From Muribaculaceae bacterium (GTDB taxonomy: Bacteria; Bacteroidota; Bacteroidia; Bacteroidales; Muribaculaceae): a stretch of DNA of 18,489 nt. The stretch spans positions 1-18,489 of the forward strand of contig VSPW01000015.1 in the NCBI GenBank assembly GCA_009775535.1, read 5' to 3'. The position numbers and the translations under genes were made by a program. This document shows positions 1-8,747 of the stretch, piece by piece (position 1 is the first letter of the stretch; every line of letters starts with the position of its first letter). The notes beneath the pieces were generated by a model, which was given only the letters and a program-made list of their open reading frames with translations, had not been told where the DNA came from and made no database searches.

Positions 1-1
1 C

Positions 2-1198
2 ATCGGAGGTGAAAATGCGGGCATGTTCCGGATGAATGTCGATGGCATGAGCGGCCAAGGATTCTCCAATGTAGAGATCCGCGCCAAAGATTCAATATAT
101 ATATTTGTAGAGGCCACACTGCCGTCCAACGGGCAAGACATCCCGGAAGAGGTACGCGCATCTATCGACTTCATTACAAACGGGGTGGCCCAGGAAGTGG
201 TACTTTCCGCTTTCGGACAAGACGTCACACGGTATAAGGCCCATATAATGACTGAAAACACCGATTGGAATGCAGGTCGCCCATACCGCATCACCGACAG
301 TCTGGTAGTAGCAGAAAATGCGACCTTGACCCTGCGCCCAGGGACTGTAATATACTTCCACGACAAGTCATCGCTCATCGTACATGGCACTCTGATAAGT
401 CACGGCACGCCGTCACAGCCGGTCGTCCTCACTGGAGACAGGCAGGGAAACGTGGTAGGACAGATTTCGTTTGACCTTATGTCCAACCAATGGGAAGGCG
501 TCACATTCACCCCATCATCTAAGGGCAACACATTGGAAGGCACGATAATAAAGAACACGACATCCGGGGTCTTCCTCGACCACTCAGACATGTCTATGAC
601 CAACTGCGTGCTCCGTAACTCTGGAGGGAATGCCATGAATTCCATACATAGCGACCTCACAGCTGTAGGGTGCGAATTTGCAGAAGCGGCCAAATCTGTA
701 TTGAGGCTTGAAGGCGGCCAGGCATCAATAAGCCACTGCACCCTGGCCAACTACTATCTGTTTTCAGGAATCCGCGATGCATCCCTGAGCTTAGCCCACA
801 TAACACCTGATGAAACCGAGGATGGCACAGACCCATCCGAGCCACTGCTATCCGCCACTATAGACAATACTATAATCTTTGGCAACGGCTCAACCATATC
901 ACACGGCGACCTTACCGGGACACAGGTCTACCTACGGCGATGTTTGCTGAAAAACCGTGGTACGGACGATGACAATTTCATAAATTGTGTATGGGATTCC
1001 AACCCATTGTACTACACTGAAAGGGAAAAGTACATATTCGACTACCGCCTGAAGGAAAACTCACCCGCAATAGGAGCAGCCGACCCGTCAATGACCCCTG
1101 GCGGCCCTGGATCAACCGACCGCTATGGCCTTCCCCGCGGGGCAGCCCCCGATCTTGGCGCATACGTATACATGCCGCCGGAAGAGGAATCCAACTGA
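2..1198 (+). CDS. Right-handed beta-helix surface protein, probably a lipoprotein (5' partial)
   Basis: The reading frame is open to the left edge (codons from position 2 read IGGENAG before the first ATG at 23), so the N-terminus lies outside and only about 398 residues are visible. The first ~75 residues look like the beta-sandwich that precedes beta-helices in Bacteroides lipoproteins (NVDG, DSIYIFVEATL, FGQDV). From about residue 95 (counted from the ATG) the typical entry to a right-handed parallel beta-helix appears (ENATLTLRPGTVIYFHD, then LIVHGTLISHG), followed by repeated short strands with TNC and SHC turns. The C-terminus (SPAIGAADPS, then LPRGAAPDLGAYVY) is the usual end of this family. 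No type IX C-terminal sorting domain is visible. A lipoprotein signal is expected from family resemblance but cannot be seen. Substrate and role are unknown. The gene ends 13 bp from the convergent AraC gene. Confidence 0.8.
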   Translation: MGGENAGMFRMNVDGMSGQGFSNVEIRAKDSIYIFVEATLPSNGQDIPEEVRASIDFITNGVAQEVVLSAFGQDVTRYKAHIMTENTDWNAGRPYRITDSLVVAENATLTLRPGTVIYFHDKSSLIVHGTLISHGTPSQPVVLTGDRQGNVVGQISFDLMSNQWEGVTFTPSSKGNTLEGTIIKNTTSGVFLDHSDMSMTNCVLRNSGGNAMNSIHSDLTAVGCEFAEAAKSVLRLEGGQASISHCTLANYYLFSGIRDASLSLAHITPDETEDGTDPSEPLLSATIDNTIIFGNGSTISHGDLTGTQVYLRRCLLKNRGTDDDNFINCVWDSNPLYYTEREKYIFDYRLKENSPAIGAADPSMTPGGPGSTDRYGLPRGAAPDLGAYVYMPPEEESN

Positions 1199-1211
1199 CG
1201 GCAACCGTGAA

Positions 1212-2114
1212 TCATGAACGCTGATACTGCGTCGGCGACATGCCTGTAAGGTGCTTGAAATACTTCCCGAACGATGACTGGTTAGGGAAATTAAGGTCAT
1301 ATGTCACCTGCTGTATGTTACGGCCTGAGAACCGCAGCATGTTCTTGGCCTCCATGATCACATACTCATCAATCCAGTTTGCTGCCGAACGTCCGGTGGC
1401 CTCCTTCACCAGAAGAGAAAGATACTTGGGGGATATAAACAACTTATCGGCATAGAACGCCACCGAACGCTCCTTACGGAAATACTTGTGTACCAGACGT
1501 CCGAACTCATGTACATAGCTCATACGGCGTGTGCTCAATGTCGTCGTGCCGCTTCCGACCAACGCGTTCTCCTCGGCACGGCGTGAATCTACAAACTGGA
1601 GTATCTGGTATATGGTGGCCGCAATGAGCGTACGCCCGATATTCCTCGCGTACAGTTGTGTGGTATTGTTTACAGCGTTACTGTGAAGCAATTCAAAGTA
1701 TCTGGCTATCAGGTCAAACTCATTGTCCGACAACGGCATCACCGGACTTATATGGTTCTTCAGCAATGGTGGCGATGTCACAGCATTAAGGTCAATATTG
1801 ATATCCTTAAGGAAATCAATCGAGATGAAGAGCGTATCACCATTGATATCCATCTGGCCGCAACTCACAAGCTGCCCAGGATTTATGATAGTCAGAGACT
1901 TCGGGGCAATCTCATATTCCGCCATATTGACCTCAAGCCGGGCTTTTCCGCTACGGCACAGATACATCGTCAGGCCATTGAACCTGGCCGGGACATCGGT
2001 GGACAGGTCATTGAACGTACCCCGCGAAAATATATAGTCATCTTCCATACGGCTGAACATTGACGAATGTTCCCGTATGGAAGCGATATCTGATATCCGT
2101 ATATTCTCTTCCAT
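1212..2114 (-). CDS. AraC-family transcriptional regulator
   Basis: This 300-residue protein has the standard two-part AraC layout. Residues ~20-110 form a cupin-like sensing domain (GLTMYLCRSGKARLEV, then PKSLTIINPGQLVSCG). The last ~100 residues carry two helix-turn-helix units: the first around SVAFYADKLFISPKYLSLLVKEATG, the second around IQQVTYDLNFPNQSSFGKYFK, ending in the family signature GMSPTQYQ. It should bind DNA as a one-component regulator, but the ligand and targets cannot be read from the sequence. It starts at the ATG at 2114, 59 bp downstream of rpiB on the same strand. It could be co-transcribed with rpiB or use the candidate -7 box at 2134-2141. Its 3' end faces the beta-helix gene. 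Confidence 0.93.
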   Translation of the reverse strand: MEENIRISDIASIREHSSMFSRMEDDYIFSRGTFNDLSTDVPARFNGLTMYLCRSGKARLEVNMAEYEIAPKSLTIINPGQLVSCGQMDINGDTLFISIDFLKDINIDLNAVTSPPLLKNHISPVMPLSDNEFDLIARYFELLHSNAVNNTTQLYARNIGRTLIAATIYQILQFVDSRRAEENALVGSGTTTLSTRRMSYVHEFGRLVHKYFRKERSVAFYADKLFISPKYLSLLVKEATGRSAANWIDEYVIMEAKNMLRFSGRNIQQVTYDLNFPNQSSFGKYFKHLTGMSPTQYQRS

Positions 2115-2133
2115 ATTTTACCAAAATTTTATG

Positions 2134-2141
2134 CAAAAATA
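2134..2141 (-). promoter_or_regulatory. Candidate -7 box for the AraC gene
   Basis: On the minus strand the sequence TATTTTTG matches the Bacteroidota -7 consensus TAnnTTTG, about 20 bases upstream of the ATG. I see no convincing TTG/TTTG at the right distance upstream (TTTTCC lies near that position). The site would give a very short leader. It may be a weak or regulated promoter, or chance in AT-rich DNA. Confidence 0.35.
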
Positions 2142-2173
2142 CACAACTTTGGCAAAATTGGAAAATTATTGTC

Positions 2174-2626
2174 TTATTTTACAGCGATTTTTTCTATACG
2201 CCGCACATGACGCCCGCCTTCAAAAGGCGTAGAAAGAAATACATCGACTATGGCAAGGGCCTCAGCAGGCTCGACAAAGCGTGCGGGCAGCACCAGCACA
2301 TTTGCATCGTTATGCTCACGTGCAAGGCGGGCTAGGTCCTTGTTCCAGCACAATGCAGCACGCACACCCTGATGCTTGTTTAGCGTCATCGCTATGCCAT
2401 TGCCTGTGCCACACATGGCGATACCCGGATAGCAACGGCCTTCCTCCACAGCAACGGCTGCAGGATGCGCAAAGTCAGGATAATCGCAACTCTCGGCAGA
2501 TGTCGTACCGAAATCCTCATATTCAATACCCTGCGACTCCAGATATCCCTCTATAATGCTCTGAAGTTCATATCCGGCAGGGGCGCGGCACATTGCCACA
2601 TTTTTCCCTGAATCTGTAATTTTCAT
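2174..2626 (-). CDS. rpiB: Ribose-5-phosphate isomerase B (RpiB/LacAB family), atypical active site
   Basis: RpiB interconverts ribose 5-phosphate and ribulose 5-phosphate in the cytoplasmic pentose phosphate pathway. The 150-residue length is normal for the family. Conserved parts are easy to see: YEDFGTTS, CDYPDFAH, the catalytic-cysteine loop MCGTGNG with Cys72, NKHQGVRAALCW, REHNDANVL with His105, and FEGGRHVRRIEKI with arginines 139, 142 and 143. The usual N-terminal signature DHAG(Y/F)EL reads APAGYEL (Ala15-Pro16), so the Asp-His pair that lines the sugar-phosphate site in characterised RpiBs is missing. Cys72, Thr74 and His105 remain. Activity may therefore be altered or the substrate may differ. 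It is divergent from the lipoprotein-SUI1-AddA operon and lies upstream of the AraC gene. Confidence 0.92.
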   Translation of the reverse strand: MKITDSGKNVAMCRAPAGYELQSIIEGYLESQGIEYEDFGTTSAESCDYPDFAHPAAVAVEEGRCYPGIAMCGTGNGIAMTLNKHQGVRAALCWNKDLARLAREHNDANVLVLPARFVEPAEALAIVDVFLSTPFEGGRHVRRIEKIAVK

Positions 2627-2649
2627 AAGCTATCATTGTTATAATGGCG

Positions 2650-2657
2650 CAAAGTTA
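2650..2657 (-). promoter_or_regulatory. Candidate -7 box for rpiB
   Basis: The minus strand reads TAACTTTG, a full match to TAnnTTTG, 24 bases upstream of the rpiB ATG. The -33 element is imperfect (TGTG about 19 bases further up). The expected transcription start is near 2643, giving a leader of roughly 17-20 bases. Confidence 0.55.
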
Positions 2658-2712
2658 CATAGAATTAACGGATTTTCACACCCATGCCATTTACATATTT
2701 TCATCACAAGCA

Positions 2713-2742
2713 TTGCCATGCGGAAGAAAAAACGTAAATTTG
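2713..2742 (+). promoter_or_regulatory. Promoter of the lipoprotein-SUI1-AddA operon
   Basis: TTG at 2713-2715, a 19-base spacer, then TAAATTTG at 2735-2742 match the Bacteroidota -33/-7 consensus with usual spacing. The expected start of transcription is near 2749, leaving a leader of about 36 bases before the ATG at 2785. Confidence 0.7.
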
Positions 2743-2784
2743 CTTTAAATTACATTCACTCCACAATACTCCTACGCCATAATC

Positions 2785-3264
2785 ATGAGATTTCTTATAG
2801 TTTTATTCCTGTCTTACATAACAATGGCCGCATGCACATCCTCCGGTGGTGGCATGACTGCCATTGACAACGCCGAAGCTGCCATCAAGGCCGCCGACAC
2901 CCGCAGGGCACAGAAAGAGGCCGACAGTTTCACAGCAGACACGGCAAACATAAAGGCATCGACAGCAACCGGCCTATGCCGGCTGGCCGTAATATACAAA
3001 AAATTGGCCGACAACGGCGACAAAAGCCTTGAAGACTATAACAATGACCGTGCACTTACCTACTATGCGGCGGCCTGTACGCTTGACGCCGACTCCGTTG
3101 AGGCATTCCGCCTGCGTGTCCCGCTTGAGGACGCGGCAGCATTCGATGTCGTAAGCAAACTGCACGCAATGGAGCATACCGCCATCGATCTCGGGGAGCA
3201 TGCCCCACAGGATTCATCCATCATATCCATGACAGCAACGGATTCACTAACCATCACCGATTGA
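2785..3264 (+). CDS. Small putative lipoprotein with a TPR-like helical core
   Basis: This 159-residue protein is not one I recognise by family. The N-terminus is a short hydrophobic stretch (FLIVLFLSYITMAAC) ending in a lipobox-like MAAC, so Cys17 is a probable lipidation site and the protein is likely attached to the outer or inner membrane, facing the periplasm. The middle is alanine-rich and helical (NAEAAIKAADTRRAQKEAD, then LCRLAVIYKKLAD and ALTYYAAACTLDADSVEAF), with spacing that resembles one or two degenerate TPR helices. The C-terminus is Ser/Thr/Asp-rich. It is the first gene of an operon: its stop is 10 bp before the SUI1 gene. Its link to translation or DNA repair, if any, is not apparent. 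Confidence 0.75.
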   Translation: MRFLIVLFLSYITMAACTSSGGGMTAIDNAEAAIKAADTRRAQKEADSFTADTANIKASTATGLCRLAVIYKKLADNGDKSLEDYNNDRALTYYAAACTLDADSVEAFRLRVPLEDAAAFDVVSKLHAMEHTAIDLGEHAPQDSSIISMTATDSLTITD

Positions 3265-3274
3265 CATCTATAAA

Positions 3275-3643
3275 ATGGCCTCAGCAAAACATACATCCGC
3301 ATCATGGCAAGACTCCCTAAAGGCATTCCTTGAGGCAAACCCAGACATGCCACCTGGAGCTGAAGAGAGCACCGTAAATGTTACCGAAAATGACGCCATA
3401 CACGTTTCCCGGACACGTCTTGACATAATATACGAACGTAAAGGACGGGCAGGTAAACCTGCGACCATAATATCCGGTTTCGGGGATGACTGTCCGGAAC
3501 TGCCGGTACTGGCCTCAAGCATGAAACAGAAAATGGGATGCGGTGGCTCTGCCCGCGGAGGAGAGATACTCCTACAGGGCGACAGGAGGCAGGAGGCCCT
3601 GGATTTCCTGACTGCAAAAGGATATAAGGCCCGCATCATCTGA
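3275..3643 (+). CDS. SUI1/eIF1-like translation factor (YciH family)
   Basis: This 122-residue protein resembles the bacterial YciH/SUI1 family, relatives of eukaryotic eIF1, which act at the small ribosomal subunit and influence initiation fidelity. The C-terminal ~75 residues hold the SUI1 fold signature: RKGRAGKPATIISGF around residues 55-69, then MKQKMGCGGSARGGEIL around 83-99, and the closing QGDRRQEALDFL. The N-terminal ~45 residues are a variable lead including DMPPGAEE. Length and motifs match other Bacteroidota members. It lies between the lipoprotein (10 bp upstream) and the AddA-like gene (8 bp downstream), so all three are probably one transcript. Confidence 0.93.
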   Translation: MASAKHTSASWQDSLKAFLEANPDMPPGAEESTVNVTENDAIHVSRTRLDIIYERKGRAGKPATIISGFGDDCPELPVLASSMKQKMGCGGSARGGEILLQGDRRQEALDFLTAKGYKARII

Positions 3644-3651
3644 CCCACCAG

Positions 3652-6600
3652 ATGCTTACCATATACAAGGCTTCCGCAGGGGCAGGCAAGACATTCACCC
3701 TTGCCTATGAATACATAAAGGCCCTCCTTTCCGACAAATCCGATGACGGAAGCTACCGTCTTGTGCCGAAACAGCACATATCAGGTCGACACCGTTCCAT
3801 CCTGGCCATAACATTCACCAACAAGGCCACAGAGGAAATGAAGAGCCGTATCGTGCAGGAACTGCATGCTATAGCCGCCGGAGAGGACACAGAATACATG
3901 AATATGCTGTCGCAGGAGCTCGGTTGCCAGCCGTCGGAACTGTCGGCAAGTGCACTAGTGGCCATGCAGCAACTGCTTTATGACTTCCAGTACTTCAATG
4001 TCAGCACCATTGACTCATTTTTCCAGATGGTGCTGCGTACATTTGCACGCGAGATCGACAAACCAGGCAACTATGAGGTAGAGCTAAACGACAACTATGC
4101 CGTAGCCGTCGGCGTCGGCATGATGCTTGGCGACCTCAACGCCAACGATACGCCGCGCACACGCCAACTGGCTTCATGGCTCACAGGCTTCATGCTGGAA
4201 GCCATGGACAGCGGGAAAGGATTCAATGTCTTCAACCGCAACAGCTCCCTGCATTCCGCCATGGTGAGGTTCATTGGAAGGATGTGCAACGAAGATTTCA
4301 AGCAATCGGCAGACACGCTGCTTCAGTATCTGGAAGACCCGTCAAGGCTACAATCCTTCATAAAGGCTCTTTCTGTACAGATTGCAAAGGCCGATGCCGT
4401 ATGTTCCGAAAACTCCAGGCGGGCAATAGCCATGATGACATCCATGGGCCTGCCGTCCGAAGGATGCGTCAACAAGACAATAATGGCCGAACTGACACTG
4501 ATGGCCCAGGGCACACGCCCTGCCAAGAAGCGTTTCTTTGACGCGAAAGCGCCTGCCGCCCTCACCTCCATACTGTCCGATGGCGTCCAGTCGCCCACCA
4601 TCTATATGGCAGCCTACAGGAAAAATCCTGCCCGGCCTCCGGCAAGCCTCGATGCCGCAATCGTTGATGCCATAACAAGCGGATACAACGCCGTGGTGAC
4701 AGCAGGCATACTGGAAGCGGTACGCTCCAACCTCTTTCACCTTGGCCTGATAGGCCATGCCATGACGTATGTCGAACAATTCCGGAAGGACAACAACATA
4801 ATACTGTTGAGCGACACAAACGACCTCCTGCGGCAGATAATATCCGACAGCGACACACCATTCATATACGAACGGATAGGCCTACAGCTGAAGAATTACC
4901 TCATCGACGAATTCCAGGACACGTCCAGGATGCAGTGGCACAACCTCAGGCCGCTGGTCGCCAACAGCCTGTCAACAGGCAACGACAGCCTGATAATCGG
5001 CGATGAGAAACAGAGTATCTACCGTTTCCGCAACGCAGACTCGTCATTGCTACATTCGGCAGTGGCCAGCCAATTCCCGACAAACCACCGCATCCGGGGA
5101 AACAATATCGCCGAAAACACCAACTACCGCAGCCGTGACGGCATAGTGCGTTTCAACAACACCTTGTTCCGGCGTCTGGCTGAGATATTGGACTCAGAAT
5201 ACTACAGCAACGCCACACAGGCCATATCCACAAAATATGACGGCAAAGGCGGATACATACAGCTGCGCGGCATAGATGCGCCCAACATGGACGCCTATCA
5301 TTCACAGGCCTTCCCCCTTATGGCCGGAGACATACTGCGCCAGATAGAATCCGGTTACCGTCCGGGCGAGATCGCAATCCTTGTACGCACACGCCAGCAA
5401 GGGGAAGCCGTCGTCAATTACCTCCTGAAAGAACATCCCGGCATACACGTCATGAGTGATGAATCATTGCTGCTGTCATCCTGCCGTTCAGTTCGCATGA
5501 TAGTCAGCCTGCTCAGGTTGATCGAGAGTTCCAGGACCGGTGAAAGGCATCACAGCAACAGCAGATTTGCGTCAGCAAAGGAGATCATGATGATACTCAA
5601 CCGGTTTGAATTCCACCTCAGTAACGGCATGGACGCATCCGAAGCCGTAGACCGGGCTATCGGCGGACGCGGCGACCTCGCAGCCCTCATCGGGGGTATA
5701 AATGCACAAAGGCCGTCCACAATAATGAGCCTTGTAGAATATATAGTATATAAGGTGTTGCCAGAAGCCTCCCGCGATGCCGACAACGCATATCTTGTGG
5801 CATTCCAGGACAACGTAACCGAATATTGCGCCCACAACAGCGGTGACCTGCACTCATTCATACGGTGGTGGGATGCAATGAAAGACAAGCTGTCAGTCCC
5901 CGCCGGTGACGCACAAGACTCCATACGCGTACTCACCATCCACAAATCCAAAGGGCTGCAATACCAGTGTGTACACATACCATTCCTGTCATGGCCCATG
6001 TCCAAAACCGGCGAGGCCTGGTATTCAGGCATAACGTTCCCTGGTATTGCCCCCGCGATAACACCACCCATATTCCTGGCAAAAGGCGACAGCCTGCTTG
6101 CAAACCCGCTTTCACCAATGAGGGAACAATTCCGCAAGATGGTCAAGGATGAGGAATCCGACAACCTCAACCTCATATATGTAGCATTCACACGTGCAGT
6201 ATCAGAACTTTCAATATACTACAACACCTCAAAAAGCGGACTCGTAGGCAATCTGGTCGCCGAGGCAGCCATGTCGGCCTCCATGCCCGGCAACGACAAA
6301 GAGCTCTATACCGACATATGCGGAATGTACGATCCAGTCTCCATGTCAATGACAATAGGGACACCTACCGTCCCGATACGCCCCACAAATGGCTCATCAG
6401 GGAATCCGGGACAGGCCCTGGCCGCACCCCGCTACATATCGACATTCCGGGATGACACACAGCAGTTCACGCAGATCCCCGATGACAGCCAACCGCCATA
6501 CCTGGAGGAAGGCGAAGACTCCGGGGCTTCCCCAGATACCGGAATCGCCGAAGAAGAACGGCGGCGGGGACTGGTGCTCCACTATGTACTCAGCAAAGTC

Positions 6601-6996
6601 ATGACACCCGACGACCTTGACGATGCATTCAGGAAAGTGGCACGCGCATCCCGACTGGACAAGGACAAACGCCTTGAGTACCTTGAGATACTGCACAATG
6701 CCCTGTCCACAGACAGCCCGTACGTAAAGTCATGGTTCAACGGATACACACGCATCCTGAACGAAAGGCCCATCTACCATCCGGGACGGCAGGCCACGTA
6801 CCGCCCCGACCGTATCGTATGGACAGCCGGAGGCAACATCGACATCGTGGACTATAAATTCACAAACGCCAGCCACGACAGCCATATGCTCCAGGTACGC
6901 CGCTACATGCGGCTTCTGGAATCCATGGGCTACAGCAACGTGCGGGGCTTCCTGTGGTATCCGATATCAGGCGACATAATCCGCGTAACCCTATAG
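3652..6996 (+). CDS. AddA/RecB-like UvrD-family helicase with C-terminal nuclease
   Basis: This is a 1114-residue superfamily 1 helicase fused to a RecB-type nuclease, as in AddA, which processes double-strand DNA ends for recombination. Helicase motifs appear in order: Walker A SAGAGKT (Lys13), Ia ITFTNKAT (~54), II LIDEFQD (417-423), III GDEKQ (450-454), IV TNYRS (490-494), V LTIHKSKG (761-768) and VI LIYVAFTRA (841-849). The nuclease is complete at the C-terminus: His977 in GLVLHYVL, Asp1053 in YRPDRIV, Asp1067-x-Lys1069 in IVDYKF and the QVRRY helix (1081-1085). Both activities should therefore be intact. AddA normally works with an AddB subunit, and no AddB-like gene is adjacent: SUI1 lies 8 bp upstream and a dipeptidase downstream. 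Confidence 0.93.
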   Translation: MLTIYKASAGAGKTFTLAYEYIKALLSDKSDDGSYRLVPKQHISGRHRSILAITFTNKATEEMKSRIVQELHAIAAGEDTEYMNMLSQELGCQPSELSASALVAMQQLLYDFQYFNVSTIDSFFQMVLRTFAREIDKPGNYEVELNDNYAVAVGVGMMLGDLNANDTPRTRQLASWLTGFMLEAMDSGKGFNVFNRNSSLHSAMVRFIGRMCNEDFKQSADTLLQYLEDPSRLQSFIKALSVQIAKADAVCSENSRRAIAMMTSMGLPSEGCVNKTIMAELTLMAQGTRPAKKRFFDAKAPAALTSILSDGVQSPTIYMAAYRKNPARPPASLDAAIVDAITSGYNAVVTAGILEAVRSNLFHLGLIGHAMTYVEQFRKDNNIILLSDTNDLLRQIISDSDTPFIYERIGLQLKNYLIDEFQDTSRMQWHNLRPLVANSLSTGNDSLIIGDEKQSIYRFRNADSSLLHSAVASQFPTNHRIRGNNIAENTNYRSRDGIVRFNNTLFRRLAEILDSEYYSNATQAISTKYDGKGGYIQLRGIDAPNMDAYHSQAFPLMAGDILRQIESGYRPGEIAILVRTRQQGEAVVNYLLKEHPGIHVMSDESLLLSSCRSVRMIVSLLRLIESSRTGERHHSNSRFASAKEIMMILNRFEFHLSNGMDASEAVDRAIGGRGDLAALIGGINAQRPSTIMSLVEYIVYKVLPEASRDADNAYLVAFQDNVTEYCAHNSGDLHSFIRWWDAMKDKLSVPAGDAQDSIRVLTIHKSKGLQYQCVHIPFLSWPMSKTGEAWYSGITFPGIAPAITPPIFLAKGDSLLANPLSPMREQFRKMVKDEESDNLNLIYVAFTRAVSELSIYYNTSKSGLVGNLVAEAAMSASMPGNDKELYTDICGMYDPVSMSMTIGTPTVPIRPTNGSSGNPGQALAAPRYISTFRDDTQQFTQIPDDSQPPYLEEGEDSGASPDTGIAEEERRRGLVLHYVLSKVMTPDDLDDAFRKVARASRLDKDKRLEYLEILHNALSTDSPYVKSWFNGYTRILNERPIYHPGRQATYRPDRIVWTAGGNIDIVDYKFTNASHDSHMLQVRRYMRLLESMGYSNVRGFLWYPISGDIIRVTL

Positions 6997-7057
6997 CAAT
7001 TAAGGCAATATAGAGCCTATCCATACGTTAGACAATTAGAACCAATTAAATATCGCA

Positions 7058-8704
7058 ATGAACAGAAGACGTTTCCTGACATTTCTCCTGGCCGCTATGG
7101 CCTCAACGGCCATCTCCTGGGCCTGTACAAGCCTTATAGCGGCGAAGGGCGCTACTGCCGATGGCAGCACAATGATCACCTACGCCGCCGACAGCCATAC
7201 TTTATACGGCGAACTTTACAGTCAGCCGGCAGCCGACCACCCCGCAGGCACAATGCGGCGTGTTGTGGAATGGGACACTGGTAAATTTCTTGGAGAGATA
7301 CCAGAAGTGCCCCACACCTATGCGACCATAGGCAACATGAACGAGCACGGCCTTACAATAAGCGAAAGCACATGGGGCGGACGGCCTGAACTTGAAGGCA
7401 CTGAAGGGATCATAGACTACGGTTCTTTGATATACATCACCCTCCAGCGTGCACGCACCGCAAGGGAAGCCCTGGACGTAATGACCGGCCTAATCCGAGA
7501 TTACGGATATGCCAGCACCGGAGAGTCGTTCTCCATTGCCGACCCTACGGAAGTATGGATAATGGAACTTATCGGCAAAGGGCCTGGACAGAAAGGCGCT
7601 GTATGGGTGGCACGCCGCGTACCTGACGGACATATATCCGGACATGCCAACCATTCACGCATACACACATTCCCGCTGGACGACCCTGAAACGATATACA
7701 GCCCCGATGTGATAGACTTTGCCCGCAGCAAAGGCTTCTTCAAAGGCAAGGACAAGGATTTCAACTTCTCCCGTGCATATGCCGTCTACGACATGGGCGC
7801 ACTACGCGGATGCGATGCCCGCGTATGGAGCTATTTCAATAAGATGACGGAAGGCGGACTACCGCAGTACCTTCCGTGGGCCATGCGTGGCGAAGGCGAA
7901 ACGATGCCCCTGTGGGTGAAACCATCTCGCCCGGTAACGGTCGATGATATGAAATGGATGATGCGCGACCACTTTGAGGACACCCCGATGGACATGACTA
8001 AGGACATAGGTGCAGGACCGTTTGCCGTCCCCTACCGCTGGCGTCCCATGTCCTATACGGTAAACGGTGAAAACTATGTGCACGAACGCGCCATAGCCAC
8101 CCAACAGACCGGATTTTCATTCGTGTCACAGATGCGTTCCGACCGCCCGGACGGAATGAAAGGGCTTCTATGGTTTGGGGTTGACGATGCCAACACATGC
8201 GCATACATCCCCATATTCTGCGCAGTCACAACCCCGCCCTACGAACTTGCTCCAGGCAACGGCGACATGCTTACCCTTTCATGGGATGCCATGTTCTGGG
8301 TCACAAACTATGTGGCCAACCAGGCCTACAACCGCTATTCACAAATGATACCTGACATCCGCAAGGTTCAGTCGTCATTAGAGGATGCAATGGCCCTCGC
8401 AGTCAATGCCGCCGACAAGGCCGTCCCATCCATGGGACGGGAAGAGGCCGCACGTTATCTCCAGGACATGGCCGACCATTGGGCCGCCAAAGTAACGCGT
8501 GACTATAAGGCCCTGGGCGACCGACTGCTGGTGAAATACCTGGACGGAAACATCAAGAAGGAAAACCCTGACGGATCTTTCGCCCGCACTCCGGAAGGTA
8601 TGGCTGTATCGCCGGTATTCGGAGGCTACAACCAGGAATATTTCGACAACATCGTCCGTCATACTGGCGACCACTTCAAGGAACGCCCCGTACCGCAGAA
8701 ATAA
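7058..8704 (+). CDS. Secreted C69-family dipeptidase
   Basis: Peptidase family C69 enzymes are N-terminal-nucleophile hydrolases that cut dipeptides or amide bonds. This 548-residue protein starts with an arginine-rich, hydrophobic signal (MNRRRFLTFLLAAMA) followed by WACTSLIAAKGATADGS, where Cys23 is the expected catalytic N-terminal cysteine exposed by removal of the leader. Other family signatures are TYAADSH, TIGNMNEHGLTISESTWGGR, and IADPTEVWIMELIG around residue 160. The RRRFL pattern resembles a twin-arginine signal, though a normal Sec signal is equally possible. The cysteine sits where a lipidated one might, but its conserved context favours catalysis. The gene begins 61 bp after the AddA-like gene; I find no clear promoter in that gap. 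Confidence 0.92.
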   Translation: MNRRRFLTFLLAAMASTAISWACTSLIAAKGATADGSTMITYAADSHTLYGELYSQPAADHPAGTMRRVVEWDTGKFLGEIPEVPHTYATIGNMNEHGLTISESTWGGRPELEGTEGIIDYGSLIYITLQRARTAREALDVMTGLIRDYGYASTGESFSIADPTEVWIMELIGKGPGQKGAVWVARRVPDGHISGHANHSRIHTFPLDDPETIYSPDVIDFARSKGFFKGKDKDFNFSRAYAVYDMGALRGCDARVWSYFNKMTEGGLPQYLPWAMRGEGETMPLWVKPSRPVTVDDMKWMMRDHFEDTPMDMTKDIGAGPFAVPYRWRPMSYTVNGENYVHERAIATQQTGFSFVSQMRSDRPDGMKGLLWFGVDDANTCAYIPIFCAVTTPPYELAPGNGDMLTLSWDAMFWVTNYVANQAYNRYSQMIPDIRKVQSSLEDAMALAVNAADKAVPSMGREEAARYLQDMADHWAAKVTRDYKALGDRLLVKYLDGNIKKENPDGSFARTPEGMAVSPVFGGYNQEYFDNIVRHTGDHFKERPVPQK

Positions 8705-8747
8705 CCGGTTTTCACATTTTCAGGACACCAAATGTTAAATCACCAGC

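Noticed and set aside
5550..6191. Long minus-strand open frame (213 residues) opposite the AddA-like gene
   Set aside because: It lies within a gene with all helicase motifs on the plus strand, has no recognisable motifs and is serine/arginine-rich in the way antisense shadows are.
6997..7050. Three CAATTA copies (6997, 7033, 7043) before the dipeptidase gene
   Set aside because: Two are 10 bases apart, but the hexamer is common in AT-rich intergenic DNA, and no promoter boxes accompany it; too weak to call an operator.
8703..8710. AACCGGTT palindrome at the end of the dipeptidase gene
   Set aside because: A single 8-base palindrome without loop or T-tract is not enough for a terminator or site call.
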